Below are positions 16,310-25,592 of a stretch of 64,000 nucleotides of DNA, piece after piece. The notes below the pieces were generated by a model. It was not told where the DNA came from. It searched no databases and was given only the letters and a program-made list of their open reading frames with translations. A program made the translations under genes and the position numbers. Where the stretch lies: contig JAHBVY010000002.1 of NCBI GenBank assembly GCA_019637265.1, positions 248,001 to 312,000 of the forward strand, written 5' to 3'. Each line of letters starts with the position of its first letter. Position 1 is the stretch's first letter. Origin of the DNA: Polyangiaceae bacterium (GTDB lineage Bacteria > Myxococcota_A > Polyangia > Polyangiales > Polyangiaceae).

Positions 16310-18220
16310 ATGTCACGCGAGCACCACATCCCCCTGTTCCTCTGGGTCGCCACCGCGGCCCTGGCGCACTTGGTGTGGGGTGGCGGCGCGAACCAGGCAG
16401 CCAAGCTGATTGAAGCCCAGCTCGACGTCACGCGCTTCGCGCACCAGGTGGACGGCTTCTTCGGCGCGGGGGCGGGCGGCGACGACGAGCTCGAGATCAC
16501 CCTGCTCGATCCCGTGGAGCCCACCCCGAGCCCGGACCCCGACGCCGAGGTGGATGACACGCCCGATCCAGACGCGGAGGAGGCACCAACCGAGCGTGAT
16601 CCCAAGCGCCCAGACAAGGCCAAGCCCACCCCCGAGCCTGATCCGGAGCCCAAGCCTCCGAAGCCGAAGCCCGTCGTGAAGCAGGCGGCGGAGCCCAAGC
16701 CGGAGGAGGAGAAGCCGAAGGCGCCCGAGGAGGCGCCGCTGGAGCTGCCCAAGCCGCGCCAACGCGTCGCCGTGCAGCAGCACCAGGAGGAAGACGAAGA
16801 GGACGAGAACGCCGACGCGGAGTTCATCGCGGAGAAGGCGCGCAAGGTGAAAGACCAGTCCCAGGCGCGCATCACCGCCACCGACCGCAACGAGGCGGAC
16901 CCCAATCCGGGTGGAAATCACACCAGCGCCGCCGACAACCCCGGCAACGCCGACCAAACCTCGGTGAAGCAGTCGGAGGACGCCCCCGGCGAGATGGCGC
17001 AGGCGCCGAACGATCGCGCGACGACACCGAAGCCTGGCGAGTCGCAGGGGGCCGCGCCGCGCGCTGCGGGTGAAGGCCGTGACCTGACCGCCAAGCGCCA
17101 GGCCGATGACGAGCAGCGCCCCGGGAAGGCGCAGGGCGAGGAAAAATCGAAGAGCCGCTCCGAGCGCGCGAGCGAGAAGACGCCGGAGCAGCGCGGCTCG
17201 AAGGCAGTGGTCGGGGCGCCTGACATGACCAGCGGTCAGAGCGGGGACGAGCAGGTCGCGCCGGGGAGCAAGCCCAAGCTCGCCAAGCGCGGTAAACGCG
17301 CGCGGCCCAAGCGGCTCCCGCCGGTGAAGAGCAAGAGCCGCCTGCTCGGCTTCGGCGCCGGGGGCACCACCAAAGACGGCGTGAACCTGAACCTGCACCA
17401 GGAGATGGCGGCGGACATGCTCGGGCGCGGCGAGCTCGATCGCCTGCGGCGGCTCGACGGTGAGCGGCGCCGCAGCACGCACCGCGGCTCGTGGAAGAGC
17501 GTCGGCATGGAGCGCTGGCGTCCGGCGATCGAGAACTACGTGGCCAAGGTGAAGCCCGGCAACCAGACGGCGCTGAACACCGCGCGCGTGCCCTTCGCCC
17601 GCTACCTGAACGAGATCCACAACCGGCTCCACCCGGTGTTCGCCGACTCGTTCTTGGGGTCGCTGTCGCGGCTCCCCGGCGACCACGCCATGAATAAGTC
17701 AGATCTCCGTACTAACTTGGAGATCATCCTGAGCAGCAGCGACGGCCGCCTGGTGGACATGGGCGTCACGCGCTCGAGCGGGGTCACCGCCTTCGACGTC
17801 GCCGCGCTGGAGTCGGTGAAGCGCGCGCAACCGTTCGGCGCGCCCCCCAAGGCCATCATCTCCCCTGACGGCAACGTGTACCTGCACTGGGAGTTCTATC
17901 GTGACCCCTGGTATGCCTGCTCCACCTACTTCGCGCGTCCCTACATCCTCAAGGCGGCGCCGGACAGCCGCCCACCGGACATCGACGCGCCGAAGTTCGG
18001 TCCCCGCGAGGACGCGACCGGCTTCTTCGAGCTCTTCCCGAGGCGCCAGCGGGCGCTGAACGACGGGCTGTTCGGCTTCTTCTTCGACGCCTCGCCGGCT
18101 CATCCCCATGACCATGCGCACCACGACCACGCGCACCATGACCACTCCCACCACGGTCACGCGCACCACGACCGTTCCCACCACGGTCACGGCCACCCAG
18201 AGGATCACGCGGCGGAGTGA
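16310..18220 (+). CDS. TonB/TolA-like energy-transducer protein with His-rich C-terminal tail
   Basis: About 636 residues from the ATG at 16310; the frame is open to 16211, but that upstream part is not membrane-protein-like. Order: a single N-terminal membrane segment (IPLFLWVATAALAHLVW), a very long Pro/Lys/Glu/Asp-rich spacer, and a C-terminal region with DGRLVDMGVTRSSGVTAFDVAALESV and AQPFGAPPKAI, typical of TonB_C/TolA C-terminal domains. Such proteins span the periplasm and transmit inner-membrane energy to outer-membrane receptors or keep envelopes attached. Unusually, after the domain comes a tail of alternating His-Asp/His-Gly units (about 30 residues, nearly half His) ending PEDHAAE, likely metal-binding. 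No ExbB/ExbD genes are adjacent. Confidence 0.75.
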   Translation: MSREHHIPLFLWVATAALAHLVWGGGANQAAKLIEAQLDVTRFAHQVDGFFGAGAGGDDELEITLLDPVEPTPSPDPDAEVDDTPDPDAEEAPTERDPKRPDKAKPTPEPDPEPKPPKPKPVVKQAAEPKPEEEKPKAPEEAPLELPKPRQRVAVQQHQEEDEEDENADAEFIAEKARKVKDQSQARITATDRNEADPNPGGNHTSAADNPGNADQTSVKQSEDAPGEMAQAPNDRATTPKPGESQGAAPRAAGEGRDLTAKRQADDEQRPGKAQGEEKSKSRSERASEKTPEQRGSKAVVGAPDMTSGQSGDEQVAPGSKPKLAKRGKRARPKRLPPVKSKSRLLGFGAGGTTKDGVNLNLHQEMAADMLGRGELDRLRRLDGERRRSTHRGSWKSVGMERWRPAIENYVAKVKPGNQTALNTARVPFARYLNEIHNRLHPVFADSFLGSLSRLPGDHAMNKSDLRTNLEIILSSSDGRLVDMGVTRSSGVTAFDVAALESVKRAQPFGAPPKAIISPDGNVYLHWEFYRDPWYACSTYFARPYILKAAPDSRPPDIDAPKFGPREDATGFFELFPRRQRALNDGLFGFFFDASPAHPHDHAHHDHAHHDHSHHGHAHHDRSHHGHGHPEDHAAE

Positions 18221-18264
18221 GCATCCTCACTTGCTTGTTCTGGAGCGCCCACTAGCGTTGCGCT

Positions 18265-19548
18265 GTGAGCGACCAGGGCCCCCCGCTTCACTCGCCGGCC
18301 AGCGCCGGGGACGACGTCCGCGCGGATGACGATCCAGCCGCTGAGGCGCTCCCTCGAGGTGACGGAGCGCCAGGCGCGCCAGGCGACCCAGAGTCATCAT
18401 TCGAGGCGCCCGACGCGCAGCCATTCGACGTACCCGGCGGCGCCGAGCCGCCCCGCGCGACACCGGACGCAGCCGCCGATATCCCTGAGGCGCCCGAGTC
18501 AGCGCTCGTCAGCCCGCCTCTCGTCCCCCCAGGGAGCTCGCTCTGCATGCTGGTGGCGGCCCTGGTGCTCATCGCCAGCCTCGTCGGGAAGCTGCTCGCG
18601 CCCGCCCTGCCCGGCGTGCGCGCCCACTTCGAGCGGTGGATCAGCCTGACGGAGACCACCGCGGCGGTCACGAGCCAAGGCGCCCTCGTCGCGGGCGCGG
18701 TCGCTACGGGGATCCTCCTGATCACCACCCTGCGCATCAGCAGCCTGAGCGTCTTCCATCGGCTGACCACCGCCGTGCTCGGCGCCGGCGTGCTCACCGT
18801 GCTCGCCAGCGCCTACCAGTACCGTATCCGCGCGGAATCGCTGCTGCTGGTGGCGATCGCCACCTCGCTGCTCGGCGTCTGGGCCAGCCACCGCGCAGCG
18901 GAGAACCCGCAGACGCGCGGCGCGGCGCTGGTCGTGCTCGCGGCGTCGCTGTCCAGCATCATCCAGGTCGTCGGGCGCGCCTTGGCGGGGTACGCCTCGG
19001 ACAACGCGCTGCCGTCGCTGTTCGACGGCGCGCGGTCGCTCGCGACGCTGGGCCTCGCGGTCGATGTCCTGGCGCTCACGATCGCCTGCCTGTGGCTCGC
19101 GCTGCCCTCGCCGCGGCGCGGCGCGGTGCCGCTCGCGCTGGCGGCGCTGGCGGCGACCGTCGTGATCCTGGCGAGCCTCTCGGGCAGCAAGCCTGACGCC
19201 AGCCTGTTCGAGGTGATCTCCAGCCGAGTGACGGCGCAGCTCGCCACCCACCCAGCGCCCTGGCTGCCCGGCGCGCTCCGGGCGTGGGTCGTGCTCTTCG
19301 GCTTCGGGGTGGTGGGGGCGGTGCTGCTCTCGCCCGGCTGGCGGCGGCTCACCGCCGTCGTCATCGCCCTGGCGCTGCTCGCCCGCGGCGCCGCGGACAC
19401 GCCCATCTACGCGCTCAGCCTGCTGCTCGCCGCGCTGCTCGCGCCGCTCGCCGCCCTGATGCGCGGCGGCCACCAGGCAGACGAGGTCCCCGTCAGCCGG
19501 GCGCCCAATAGCCTGCCGCCGGCTCCAGGCGCCGACGCGGTTCGTTAG
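18265..19548 (+). CDS. Multi-pass membrane protein of unknown function
   Basis: 427 residues from a GTG start at 18265. The first about 90 residues are Pro/Ala/Asp-rich and probably disordered. The rest contains roughly nine hydrophobic segments (for example MLVAALVLIASLVGKLLAPAL, ALVVLAASLSSIIQVVG, WVVLFGFGVVGAVLLSPGW and LSLLLAALLAPLAALM). No transporter or enzyme signature was recognised. It sits 44 bp after the TonB-like gene on the same strand and ends in a convergent gap, so it may be co-transcribed with that gene. Confidence 0.65.
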   Translation: MSDQGPPLHSPASAGDDVRADDDPAAEALPRGDGAPGAPGDPESSFEAPDAQPFDVPGGAEPPRATPDAAADIPEAPESALVSPPLVPPGSSLCMLVAALVLIASLVGKLLAPALPGVRAHFERWISLTETTAAVTSQGALVAGAVATGILLITTLRISSLSVFHRLTTAVLGAGVLTVLASAYQYRIRAESLLLVAIATSLLGVWASHRAAENPQTRGAALVVLAASLSSIIQVVGRALAGYASDNALPSLFDGARSLATLGLAVDVLALTIACLWLALPSPRRGAVPLALAALAATVVILASLSGSKPDASLFEVISSRVTAQLATHPAPWLPGALRAWVVLFGFGVVGAVLLSPGWRRLTAVVIALALLARGAADTPIYALSLLLAALLAPLAALMRGGHQADEVPVSRAPNSLPPAPGADAVR

Positions 19549-19655
19549 CCACACTGACCCAGCGTCAGGTCCCCTCGGTGGCTGCCTGAACAGCCATGGT
19601 CAGTGATCCTGTTCGTGCGGTTTCAAGCGGCGCCAGGACGCAGCGCCGCTCGAAC

Positions 19656-19679
19656 GCGGTGCCGTCCAACCCCCAACCC
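19656..19679 (-). repeat. Dispersed intergenic element, full copy (reverse)
   Basis: GCGGTGCCGTCCAAC followed by CCCCAACCC; its reverse complement contains the conserved core GTTGGACGGCACCGC. It lies in the gap between converging genes. Confidence 0.65.
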
Positions 19680-19707
19680 AACTCCCATACCAATAGTCAG
19701 GAATCCT

Positions 19708-19797
19708 GTGGACTAAAGCTCCGCCCAGCGCACCCGCAGCGGACCAAGCTCCACCAGCGCACCTGCCGTGGACCAAGCTCCGCTCAACGCGCCCGCA
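19708..19797 (+). repeat. Three ~30-bp tandem units
   Basis: Units begin at 19708, 19739 and 19768 and share GTGGACCAAGCTCC, a variable CxCAxCGC and a CCCGC ending. They fill the convergent gap just before the stop of the cytochrome gene; no coding frame is supported. Confidence 0.6.
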
Positions 19798-19810
19798 ATC
19801 GTCAGCCTAA

Positions 19811-20254
19811 CTACTCACGCTTCAGCGACAGCACGTAGGTGGTCACCGCGCGGATGTCCTCGTCGCTCATCACACCGCCAAAACCGCTCATTTGACCCTT
19901 CCCCACGCGCACCACCTGCTGGATGCCCGCTTCGCCCAGCTGCTGGTGGAGCGCGGGATCGGTGAGGTCACGCGGCGGCGTGGTGAACCCCAAGCGGGCG
20001 GTGGTGCCGCGCCCGTCTCCCCCGTGGCACCCCGCGCAGGTGCGCAGGAAGATCCCCTGACCGCGCTCGAGCGGCGTCTTTTCCCGCCGCTGGCAACCAC
20101 CCAGCGGCGGCATCAGCGCGACACCGAGCGCCCCCAGTAGGGATGCGCGCAGCAGCCAGCGCGCCAGCCGCTCAGCGCCACCCCCATCAGCGCCACCGCG
20201 CCGTGAAGCAGCGCTCAGCGCACCGCGCCTCACGACACCGCGCCGCTCAGACAC
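19811..20254 (-). CDS. Monoheme cytochrome c lipoprotein
   Basis: 147 residues from a GTG start. An export segment (RASLLGALGVALMPPLGGC) ends in a lipobox, so the protein is likely anchored in a membrane facing the periplasm. It has one heme site, CAGCH, in TCAGCHGGDGRGT, and a candidate distal Met in GQMSGFGGVMSDEDIRAVTTYVLSL, typical of class I cytochromes c. It lies only 6 bp after the heme O synthase gene, so the two are probably co-transcribed. A role as electron carrier to or from a terminal oxidase is inferred from that link. Confidence 0.8.
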   Translation of the reverse strand: MSERRGVVRRGALSAASRRGGADGGGAERLARWLLRASLLGALGVALMPPLGGCQRREKTPLERGQGIFLRTCAGCHGGDGRGTTARLGFTTPPRDLTDPALHQQLGEAGIQQVVRVGKGQMSGFGGVMSDEDIRAVTTYVLSLKRE

Positions 20255-20260
20255 AGCCCG

Positions 20261-21193
20261 TCAGAGCCACGCCACGAGCGCCACGTAGAGCACCACGAGG
20301 TAAGGCATCGAGAGGAAGAACAGGCGCCGCGCCCACTGGGCCGTCGGCTGCGTGCGCGCACCGAACGACGCGTAGGCCACGAAGGCGAGCCCGCTCACCG
20401 CCGCCACGATGAAGTACCCCCAGCCCACGCGCCCGAGCACCGTGGGCAACAGCGACACCCCGAGCAAGAGCAGCGAGTGCCACACGATGAAGCGCCGCGC
20501 GCCACCCACCCCGCGCTGCACCGCCACCACCTTGAGCCCAGCGCGCGCGTACTCTTCACGGCGGAACACCGTGATCGCCCCGAAGTGCGGCAGCTGCCAC
20601 ACCAGCAAGATGGCGAAGAGCAAGAGCCCCTCGATGCCGAGCTCCCCCGTCACCGCGGTGTAGCCGATGAGCGGCGGCATCGCGCCCGGCACCGCCCCGA
20701 TGTGCAGCGCGTAGTCAGTCACCCGCTTCAGCGGCGTGTAGACAGCCACGTAGACGACCAGCGCCAGCGCCGCCAAGAGGCCGCTCACCGGGCTCACCCC
20801 GAAGGTGAGCAGGGGCAAGCTGAGCGCGCCCAGCAAGAGCCCGAAGCGCAGCGCCAGCGCCGGTGACACGCGCCCCGAAGGCAGCGGGCGACTCGCGGTG
20901 CGCGACATGAGCGCGTCCACGTCGCGCTCCAGGTACATATTCAGCGCGTTCGCCGAGCCCACCACCAGCACGGTGCCGATGAGCCCCAGCATGAGCCGCG
21001 ACCAGTCCACCGCGCGCGGCGCCGCGAGCGCACCGCAGGCGGCCGTCACCATCACGAGCCGCGTGACCCCCGGCTTCATCAGCTCGAACAGCGCCCGCAG
21101 GCCCTGGGCCGTGAGCCACGAGGGGTAGTGCAGGTCGTGCGACCGGTCGCCGGGCGAGCCCGCGACGGACGAGGCGTGAATGACGTGGGGCAT
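20261..21193 (-). CDS. ctaB: Heme O synthase (protoheme IX farnesyltransferase)
   Basis: 310 residues, a multi-pass inner-membrane prenyltransferase that adds a farnesyl group to heme B to make heme O, the precursor of heme A for cytochrome oxidases. The UbiA-family Asp motif is intact: [18 protein letters not shown] then [10 protein letters not shown] (about 82-111). The second conserved loop, [23 protein letters not shown], is also present. Length is normal. The gene is about 40 kb from the ACIII/oxidase operon in this window but is the obvious heme-supply partner for it. Upstream by 9 bp is the stop of tatA; downstream is a cytochrome c. Confidence 0.93.
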   Translation of the reverse strand: MPHVIHASSVAGSPGDRSHDLHYPSWLTAQGLRALFELMKPGVTRLVMVTAACGALAAPRAVDWSRLMLGLIGTVLVVGSANALNMYLERDVDALMSRTASRPLPSGRVSPALALRFGLLLGALSLPLLTFGVSPVSGLLAALALVVYVAVYTPLKRVTDYALHIGAVPGAMPPLIGYTAVTGELGIEGLLLFAILLVWQLPHFGAITVFRREEYARAGLKVVAVQRGVGGARRFIVWHSLLLLGVSLLPTVLGRVGWGYFIVAAVSGLAFVAYASFGARTQPTAQWARRLFFLSMPYLVVLYVALVAWL

Positions 21194-21202
21194 CGCTGCG
21201 CC

Positions 21203-21448
21203 TCAGCTCTCTTCTTCTTCCTCTTGCTTCCGCTTGCTGGAGCTCACCTTGGAGCCCTCCGTCAGCTGCTTCGGCTCTTTCTTCGCCTTCTTGGAGCTCG
21301 GCTCCTCGTCGTCGTCGCCGCTGATCCCCTTCTTGAAGTTGCGGATCCCCTCGCCCAGCCCCTTCCCGATGTCGCCCAGACGGCTCGCGCCGAACAGGAT
21401 CAAGATGATCAGGGCAACCAACAGGATCTGCAGCGGAGAGATGGCCAT
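21203..21448 (-). CDS. tatA: Sec-independent translocase subunit TatA/TatE
   Basis: 81 residues from the ATG at 21446-21448. The layout is classical: a short N-terminal membrane helix ([20 protein letters not shown]), the FG[21 protein letters not shown] amphipathic helix, and an acidic/basic tail. TatA oligomers form the pore that passes folded, often cofactor-bearing, proteins bearing twin-arginine signals. A potential client in this window is ActB, which has an RRRFLQ signal. No tatB or tatC gene is next to it. It is read in the same direction as ctaB. Confidence 0.9.
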   Translation of the reverse strand: MAISPLQILLVALIILILFGASRLGDIGKGLGEGIRNFKKGISGDDDEEPSSKKAKKEPKQLTEGSKVSSSKRKQEEEEES

Positions 21449-21488
21449 AAGACTCCAGCCCGCGCGGCTGGCGGGCAGGGCTTCAGTA

Positions 21489-22460
21489 TCACTGGCTCCG
21501 CGGCTGAGCAATCGGGCGCCGCCGCGGGTTGGAGAGCGACGTGCGGCGTATTGACGCTGCGGCACGAGGGACGAACAGCGCGAGCAGGGGGAGGCCCAAC
21601 GCGAGCCCCACGAGGGCCGCGTAAACGAGGTTGGAGCCTGCTGCGCCATCGAGTCGTTGCAGCAAGCCGAGGCCCAACACGGCGCTCGCGGCCATCCCCA
21701 CCACCGCGTGACCCGCGCGCCCCGCCGCCGCGAAGCGGAGCCACACCGCGCCCACGCCCACCGCGCACGCGAGCCACAGCGCCCGCGCGAGACCCCGCTC
21801 ACGACCCGCTGGCGCCGGGAGACCTCGCACGCTCACCCGCGTTGCCTCGACCTGCAGCAGAGCCCCCGCCCGCACCATCAGCCGCCCCTCGCCCAGCTCC
21901 ACCCGCCTTCCATCGGCGCTCACCTCGAACGACCGCGCGGCGAACCACACCGGCCGCCCCGGCGCGCGACCCACCAACCACCCCGACTCGCAGTGATGCA
22001 CGAGCCCCGCCCCCGGCACCCGCGCGATCGGGCCCTCGCCACAACCCGCGCGCGCCTGCTCCACCAGCCCACTCAGCGCGCGCCCCGGCGCCGTCTCCAC
22101 CGGCCCACTGAGCCAGACGGCCGCCACCAAGAGCGGCGCGGCGAGCGAGGTCAGTAAGAGTCCCTGCCCAAGTACCCAGCGCGCCGGATGCACCCCGAGC
22201 GCCGCCAACGCGAGCAGCTCCCCGCGCTCCGCCGCCCAGCGCCAGCCCAGCGCGCAGCCGAGCGGCGCGCCCACCCACACCGCCACCTCCAGCGTGGCCG
22301 CCAACACCAGCCGCGCGAAGGGCCACACCACGCCGAGCGGCACGTCCTCCGCGAACACCCACGGCATCACCCGCACCCACCCCGCCAAGCACCCCAGCGC
22401 CAGCACGGCGAGCAGCCCTTTGAGCGCCCACTTCAGGCTCCGCAACGCCAGCGCGCTCAT
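21489..22460 (-). CDS. LptF/LptG-like (YjgP/YjgQ) permease, divergent
   Basis: About 323 residues from the ATG at 22458-22460; an upstream in-frame start at 22532 would add a non-hydrophobic lead. Membrane segments near the N-terminus and at the C-terminus ([35 protein letters not shown]) flank a soluble beta-rich middle ([33 protein letters not shown]). A charged motif [21 protein letters not shown] resembles the EL-x-A-x-RA-x-G-x loop of LptF/G, the lipopolysaccharide-export permeases. Similarity is modest, so an LptF/G family role is inferred only. It is 40 bp upstream of tatA. Confidence 0.6.
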   Translation of the reverse strand: MSALALRSLKWALKGLLAVLALGCLAGWVRVMPWVFAEDVPLGVVWPFARLVLAATLEVAVWVGAPLGCALGWRWAAERGELLALAALGVHPARWVLGQGLLLTSLAAPLLVAAVWLSGPVETAPGRALSGLVEQARAGCGEGPIARVPGAGLVHHCESGWLVGRAPGRPVWFAARSFEVSADGRRVELGEGRLMVRAGALLQVEATRVSVRGLPAPAGRERGLARALWLACAVGVGAVWLRFAAAGRAGHAVVGMAASAVLGLGLLQRLDGAAGSNLVYAALVGLALGLPLLALFVPRAAASIRRTSLSNPRRRPIAQPRSQ

Positions 22461-22793
22461 CCGGCCCACCGTCCGGTAAGCACCCGCGCGGGCGCCGAGC
22501 GCGAAGCCAAACCTAGCCGATGACCGGCCCACTGACCGAGCCGTCCGCTCGCCTCGACGGGTGCTCCAACCCGCGCCGCCAACGCGATCGCCGGCCTTGC
22601 CAGGATTTTTTTGGGGGGTTGGTGTCCATCGTCGTCGCGCCCGGGTCCGCTCACAGCCCGCTCTTCGCCCGCACCACCCGCGCTAACAATCGGCGGGCGC
22701 TGTGGTACGCTGCGGCGGCCTCGGGCGGTGCCACTCACCGCCCTCGCCTCGAGCGACCGCGTCGTTCGGGGCGCTCTCGAGGCCGGAGGGATC
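22461..22793. other. Divergent intergenic gap
   Basis: 333 bp between the LptF/G-like gene and an exported-protein gene. It contains the T-run/G-run motif at 22605-22622. No gene or clear promoter was recognised. Confidence 0.5.
22605..22622 (+). repeat. Dispersed T/G-rich intergenic motif
   Basis: ATTTTTTTGGGGGGTTGG, the T-run/G-run half of the dispersed family, followed by TGTCC rather than ACGGCACC. Confidence 0.5.
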
Positions 22794-23447
22794 ATGCGCT
22801 TCACACTCGACACTCACTCTCGCTGGCTCGCCGCGGCTGGCACCGCCCTGTTGCTCTCGGTCAGCGCGCCCGCGCGGGCACAGTCCACCGAGGTGTCTCC
22901 GACGGGTAAGGGGATCACCGGGGGCGCGCTGCTCGGCGCCGAAGCGGTGATGCTGGTCGAGGCGGCGTTCAAGGTGAAGCCAGCTTGGGCGTACATCGTG
23001 GGCGGCCTCGCGGGTGGGGTCGGCGGTGGGGTGGGCGGTTACTTCGCCGAGCAGGGCGGCGACGCCAAGCTATCACTCTACCTGCTCGCCGGGGGCATGG
23101 CGCTGGCGATCCCGACGACGGTCGCGGTGCTCAGCGCGTCGGCGTACGAGCCTCCGCTCGACTACACCGAAGATCGCGGCCCTGTCGATGAGCCCGTCGC
23201 CGATCCGGCGGCGCCGAGCGCCAAGGCTCCCGAGGCCAAGCCCCGCCAGCGTGTGGCGAGGCGTGCGCCAGTTGCGGTGCCCCAGCTGGCCCCGCCGCCT
23301 GCCCTCGTCGGCGTCGCGGAGGGCAGCCTCGCGCTCAGCCTGCCAGCGGTCGAGGTGCGCGACGTCTTCAGTCAGACCGAGCTGCACAAGTTCGGGCTCA
23401 AGCAAGAGACCGAGGTGCGGGTCCCGGTGCTCAGCTACACGTTCTAG
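22794..23447 (+). CDS. Exported glycine-rich membrane-associated protein, unknown function
   Basis: 218 residues from the ATG at 22794, chosen because GGAGGG lies just upstream. Signal peptide (AAAGTALLLSVSAPARAQ), then two or three hydrophobic Gly-rich segments (GGALLGAEAVMLVEAAF, YIVGGLAGGVGGGVGGYFAEQGG, LLAGGMALAIPTTVAVLSASAYEPP) resembling glycine-zipper helices, then a Pro/Ala-rich linker and a conserved-looking end (LALSLPAVEVRDVFSQTELHKFGLKQETEVRVPVLSYTF). No known family was recognised. The ending with alternating hydrophobics and terminal Phe is reminiscent of an outer-membrane strand, which is speculative. Confidence 0.65.
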   Translation: MRFTLDTHSRWLAAAGTALLLSVSAPARAQSTEVSPTGKGITGGALLGAEAVMLVEAAFKVKPAWAYIVGGLAGGVGGGVGGYFAEQGGDAKLSLYLLAGGMALAIPTTVAVLSASAYEPPLDYTEDRGPVDEPVADPAAPSAKAPEAKPRQRVARRAPVAVPQLAPPPALVGVAEGSLALSLPAVEVRDVFSQTELHKFGLKQETEVRVPVLSYTF

Positions 23448-23795
23448 CGACTCGCTACGGCGCACGCCCCCACGGCGCGCGCAGCGCCGAGATGCCGGCA
23501 AGTGCCAAGCAAGCGCTGCGCTGAGATACTGGTGGAAACACTTCGGGCATCCGAGGTGACGCCCGTCGTGGCGACGTGGGCGCCGGTGAGCCGTGGTGAG
23601 CGTGGCACCCACGTCGACCCACATCCGCTCACGCGTCGGCGAGCGGTGGCCGGTGGTCTCAAACCCGCCCCACTCCCTGCGACTGCAGCGGACGGGGCGC
23701 CATCAGGGGCTTTGCCATTCGTAGCGAGACCCAGCTACTCTGTTGCTCTCCGCCCCGCGCCGCCCAGGCAGCGCACCCGAGGCGGAACAAGGCTC
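23448..23795. other. Intergenic gap upstream of Ser/Thr kinase
   Basis: 348 bp. A frame continuous with the kinase is open through most of it but has no domain content. I see no clear promoter or structured element. Confidence 0.4.
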
Positions 23796-25478
23796 ATGGT
23801 ACAGGCTAAACCCCCGCGCCGCTCGGACGATCCCTCCCTGAACAAGGTCATCGCCGGCCGCTACCGACTGGAGGCGCGCATCGGCGAGGGCGGGATGGGG
23901 ATCGTCTACCGCGCGCGCCACGTGCTCATCGATCGCGTGGTGGCGGTGAAGCTGATCCGGCCCGATCTCCGCGGTGAGACGCACCTGCGCGCCTGGATGC
24001 TGCGCGAGGCGCGCGCCGCCAATCGCGTCGACCACGCGCACATCATCGACATCCACGACATCGGGGAGACGGACGAGGGCGAGCTCTACCTGGTGATGGA
24101 GTACCTGGTGGGCACGCCGCTCAGCGCCGAGATTGGGCGCGGCCCGATGCCGATCCAACGCGGCGTCGACATCATCGAGCAGATGGGCGCGGCGCTCGCG
24201 CGCGCGCATGACCTGGGCGTGGTGCACCGCGACCTGAAGAGCGACAACATCTTGCTCACGGCGCGCGGCGGGCGGCGTGACTTCGTGAAGATCTTGGACT
24301 TCGGGCTAGCGGCGCTGGCGCACGACCCGCGCCTCGCGCCGAAGGGCGCCGTGTTCGGCACGCCGGAATACATGTCCCCCGAGCAGGCGCGGGGCGAGCA
24401 AGCAGGGCCACAGTCCGATCTGTACGCGCTCGGCGTGCTCTTCTTCGAGATGCTGACAGGGCACCTGCCTTTCCGCTCGAGCGACCGCGACACCTTGCTC
24501 GAGATGCAGCGCAAATCGCCGCCGCCGCGTCCCACCAGCCTCCGCAAAGACTGCCACCCCGTCGCCGAGCGGATCGTGCTGCGGCTGCTCGAGAAAGATC
24601 CTCGCAAGCGCTACCGCGATGGGCACCACCTGCTGGAGGAGCTCAAGGCGCTGCAGCGCTCGCTCCCCTCCCAAGGCTGGGAGAAGGAGAGCAGCGTCGC
24701 CCCCGTGGCGCCCCCGCCGCCTCCCCCGCCGCGCTCACCGGGCGTCACGGAGTGGGCCAGCCGCGCCGGGCTGTTCTCCCGCATGATCGCGCGGGCGTAC
24801 CCTTCGAGCAACGCGCCCCAAGAGGTGCTGGAGAGCGCCGCGCGGCTGTGGGACACCGCCGCCCGCGCCAACGGGCTGGAGGGGGAGATCGCCAGCCACA
24901 CCCGCAAGCTCGAGGCGCTCGAGCGGCGCGGGCGCGCGCTGCGCGCCGAGATCGGTCGTAAGGTGGAGGAGCTGGCGCAAGAGGAGTCGCGCGCGCTGCG
25001 CGACGCGGCGGCCTTCGCCGAGGAGGAGGAGCTGGCGCGCGGTGAGCTCACCCGCACCGAGCGCGCGGCGGCCGAAGCGCTCACGCTAGCGGACACCGCC
25101 GAGCGCGCGGGGCGCGGCACCCGCGCCATCTATGAGCACGCCGGCGCGGGGCGCGCGATGGTGGAGGCCAAGGCGGAGTGGCTCGGCACCCGGCGCGCCA
25201 AGCGCGAGGCGAAGGAGGCCACCGCCAAGGATCTGCGCCGTCAGATCGAGGAGCTGCGCGAGCAGCTCGCGCGCTACGCCGAGGCGCTCGAGGAAGATCT
25301 GGCGCAGGGGCGCGAGAAGGTGGCCGCGCGAGCGCGCGAAGGGCTCCGCTACGAGAAGGCCTTCATCGAGAACAGCAACCTGCTGATCGCGCACCTGAAG
25401 GGCAAGCCGGAGTGCCGTGATCTGCTGAACGAGCTGGTGGCGCCTCAAGAAGGCGAGCCCAAGCCGCGCAGCTCCTGA
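23796..25478 (+). CDS. Eukaryotic-like Ser/Thr protein kinase with long coiled-coil C-terminus
   Basis: 560 residues from the ATG at 23796; an in-frame start at 23502 would add 98 non-conserved residues. The kinase domain (about 21-290) is complete: Gly loop GEGGMG (30-35), catalytic Lys52 (VAVKLI), HRDLKSDN (144-151), DFG (168-170) and GTPEYMSPEQA (188-198). A Pro-rich linker (VAPPPPPPPRSPG) leads to about 200 residues of Ala/Glu/Arg-rich heptads (LEALERRGRALRAEIGRKVEELAQEESRALRDAAAF), predicted coiled coil. No transmembrane helix is seen, so this is a cytoplasmic kinase, probably oligomerising through the tail. The substrate is unknown. A hairpin directly follows the stop. Confidence 0.9.
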   Translation: MVQAKPPRRSDDPSLNKVIAGRYRLEARIGEGGMGIVYRARHVLIDRVVAVKLIRPDLRGETHLRAWMLREARAANRVDHAHIIDIHDIGETDEGELYLVMEYLVGTPLSAEIGRGPMPIQRGVDIIEQMGAALARAHDLGVVHRDLKSDNILLTARGGRRDFVKILDFGLAALAHDPRLAPKGAVFGTPEYMSPEQARGEQAGPQSDLYALGVLFFEMLTGHLPFRSSDRDTLLEMQRKSPPPRPTSLRKDCHPVAERIVLRLLEKDPRKRYRDGHHLLEELKALQRSLPSQGWEKESSVAPVAPPPPPPPRSPGVTEWASRAGLFSRMIARAYPSSNAPQEVLESAARLWDTAARANGLEGEIASHTRKLEALERRGRALRAEIGRKVEELAQEESRALRDAAAFAEEEELARGELTRTERAAAEALTLADTAERAGRGTRAIYEHAGAGRAMVEAKAEWLGTRRAKREAKEATAKDLRRQIEELREQLARYAEALEEDLAQGREKVAARAREGLRYEKAFIENSNLLIAHLKGKPECRDLLNELVAPQEGEPKPRSS

Positions 25479-25494
25479 GCCCACCGAGGTGGGC
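25479..25494 (+). terminator. Hairpin right after the kinase stop
   Basis: GCCCACCGAGGTGGGC, a perfect palindrome with a 6-bp stem and CGAG loop, starts on the base after the TGA. No U run follows. Confidence 0.4.
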
Positions 25495-25592
25495 GCACCG
25501 CGCGGCGCGCCGTCAGGTGGTCCGCAGGGCGGGCGCAGTGACGCCCCATGGGGAGTGGCTGCACCCACTGCTCGTCAGCTTCAGTGACTGCT

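Noticed and set aside
23502-23795. N-terminal extension of the Ser/Thr kinase
   Set aside because: The 98 extra residues are Arg/Pro-rich, not conserved in kinases, and the ATG at 23796 directly precedes the kinase lobe.
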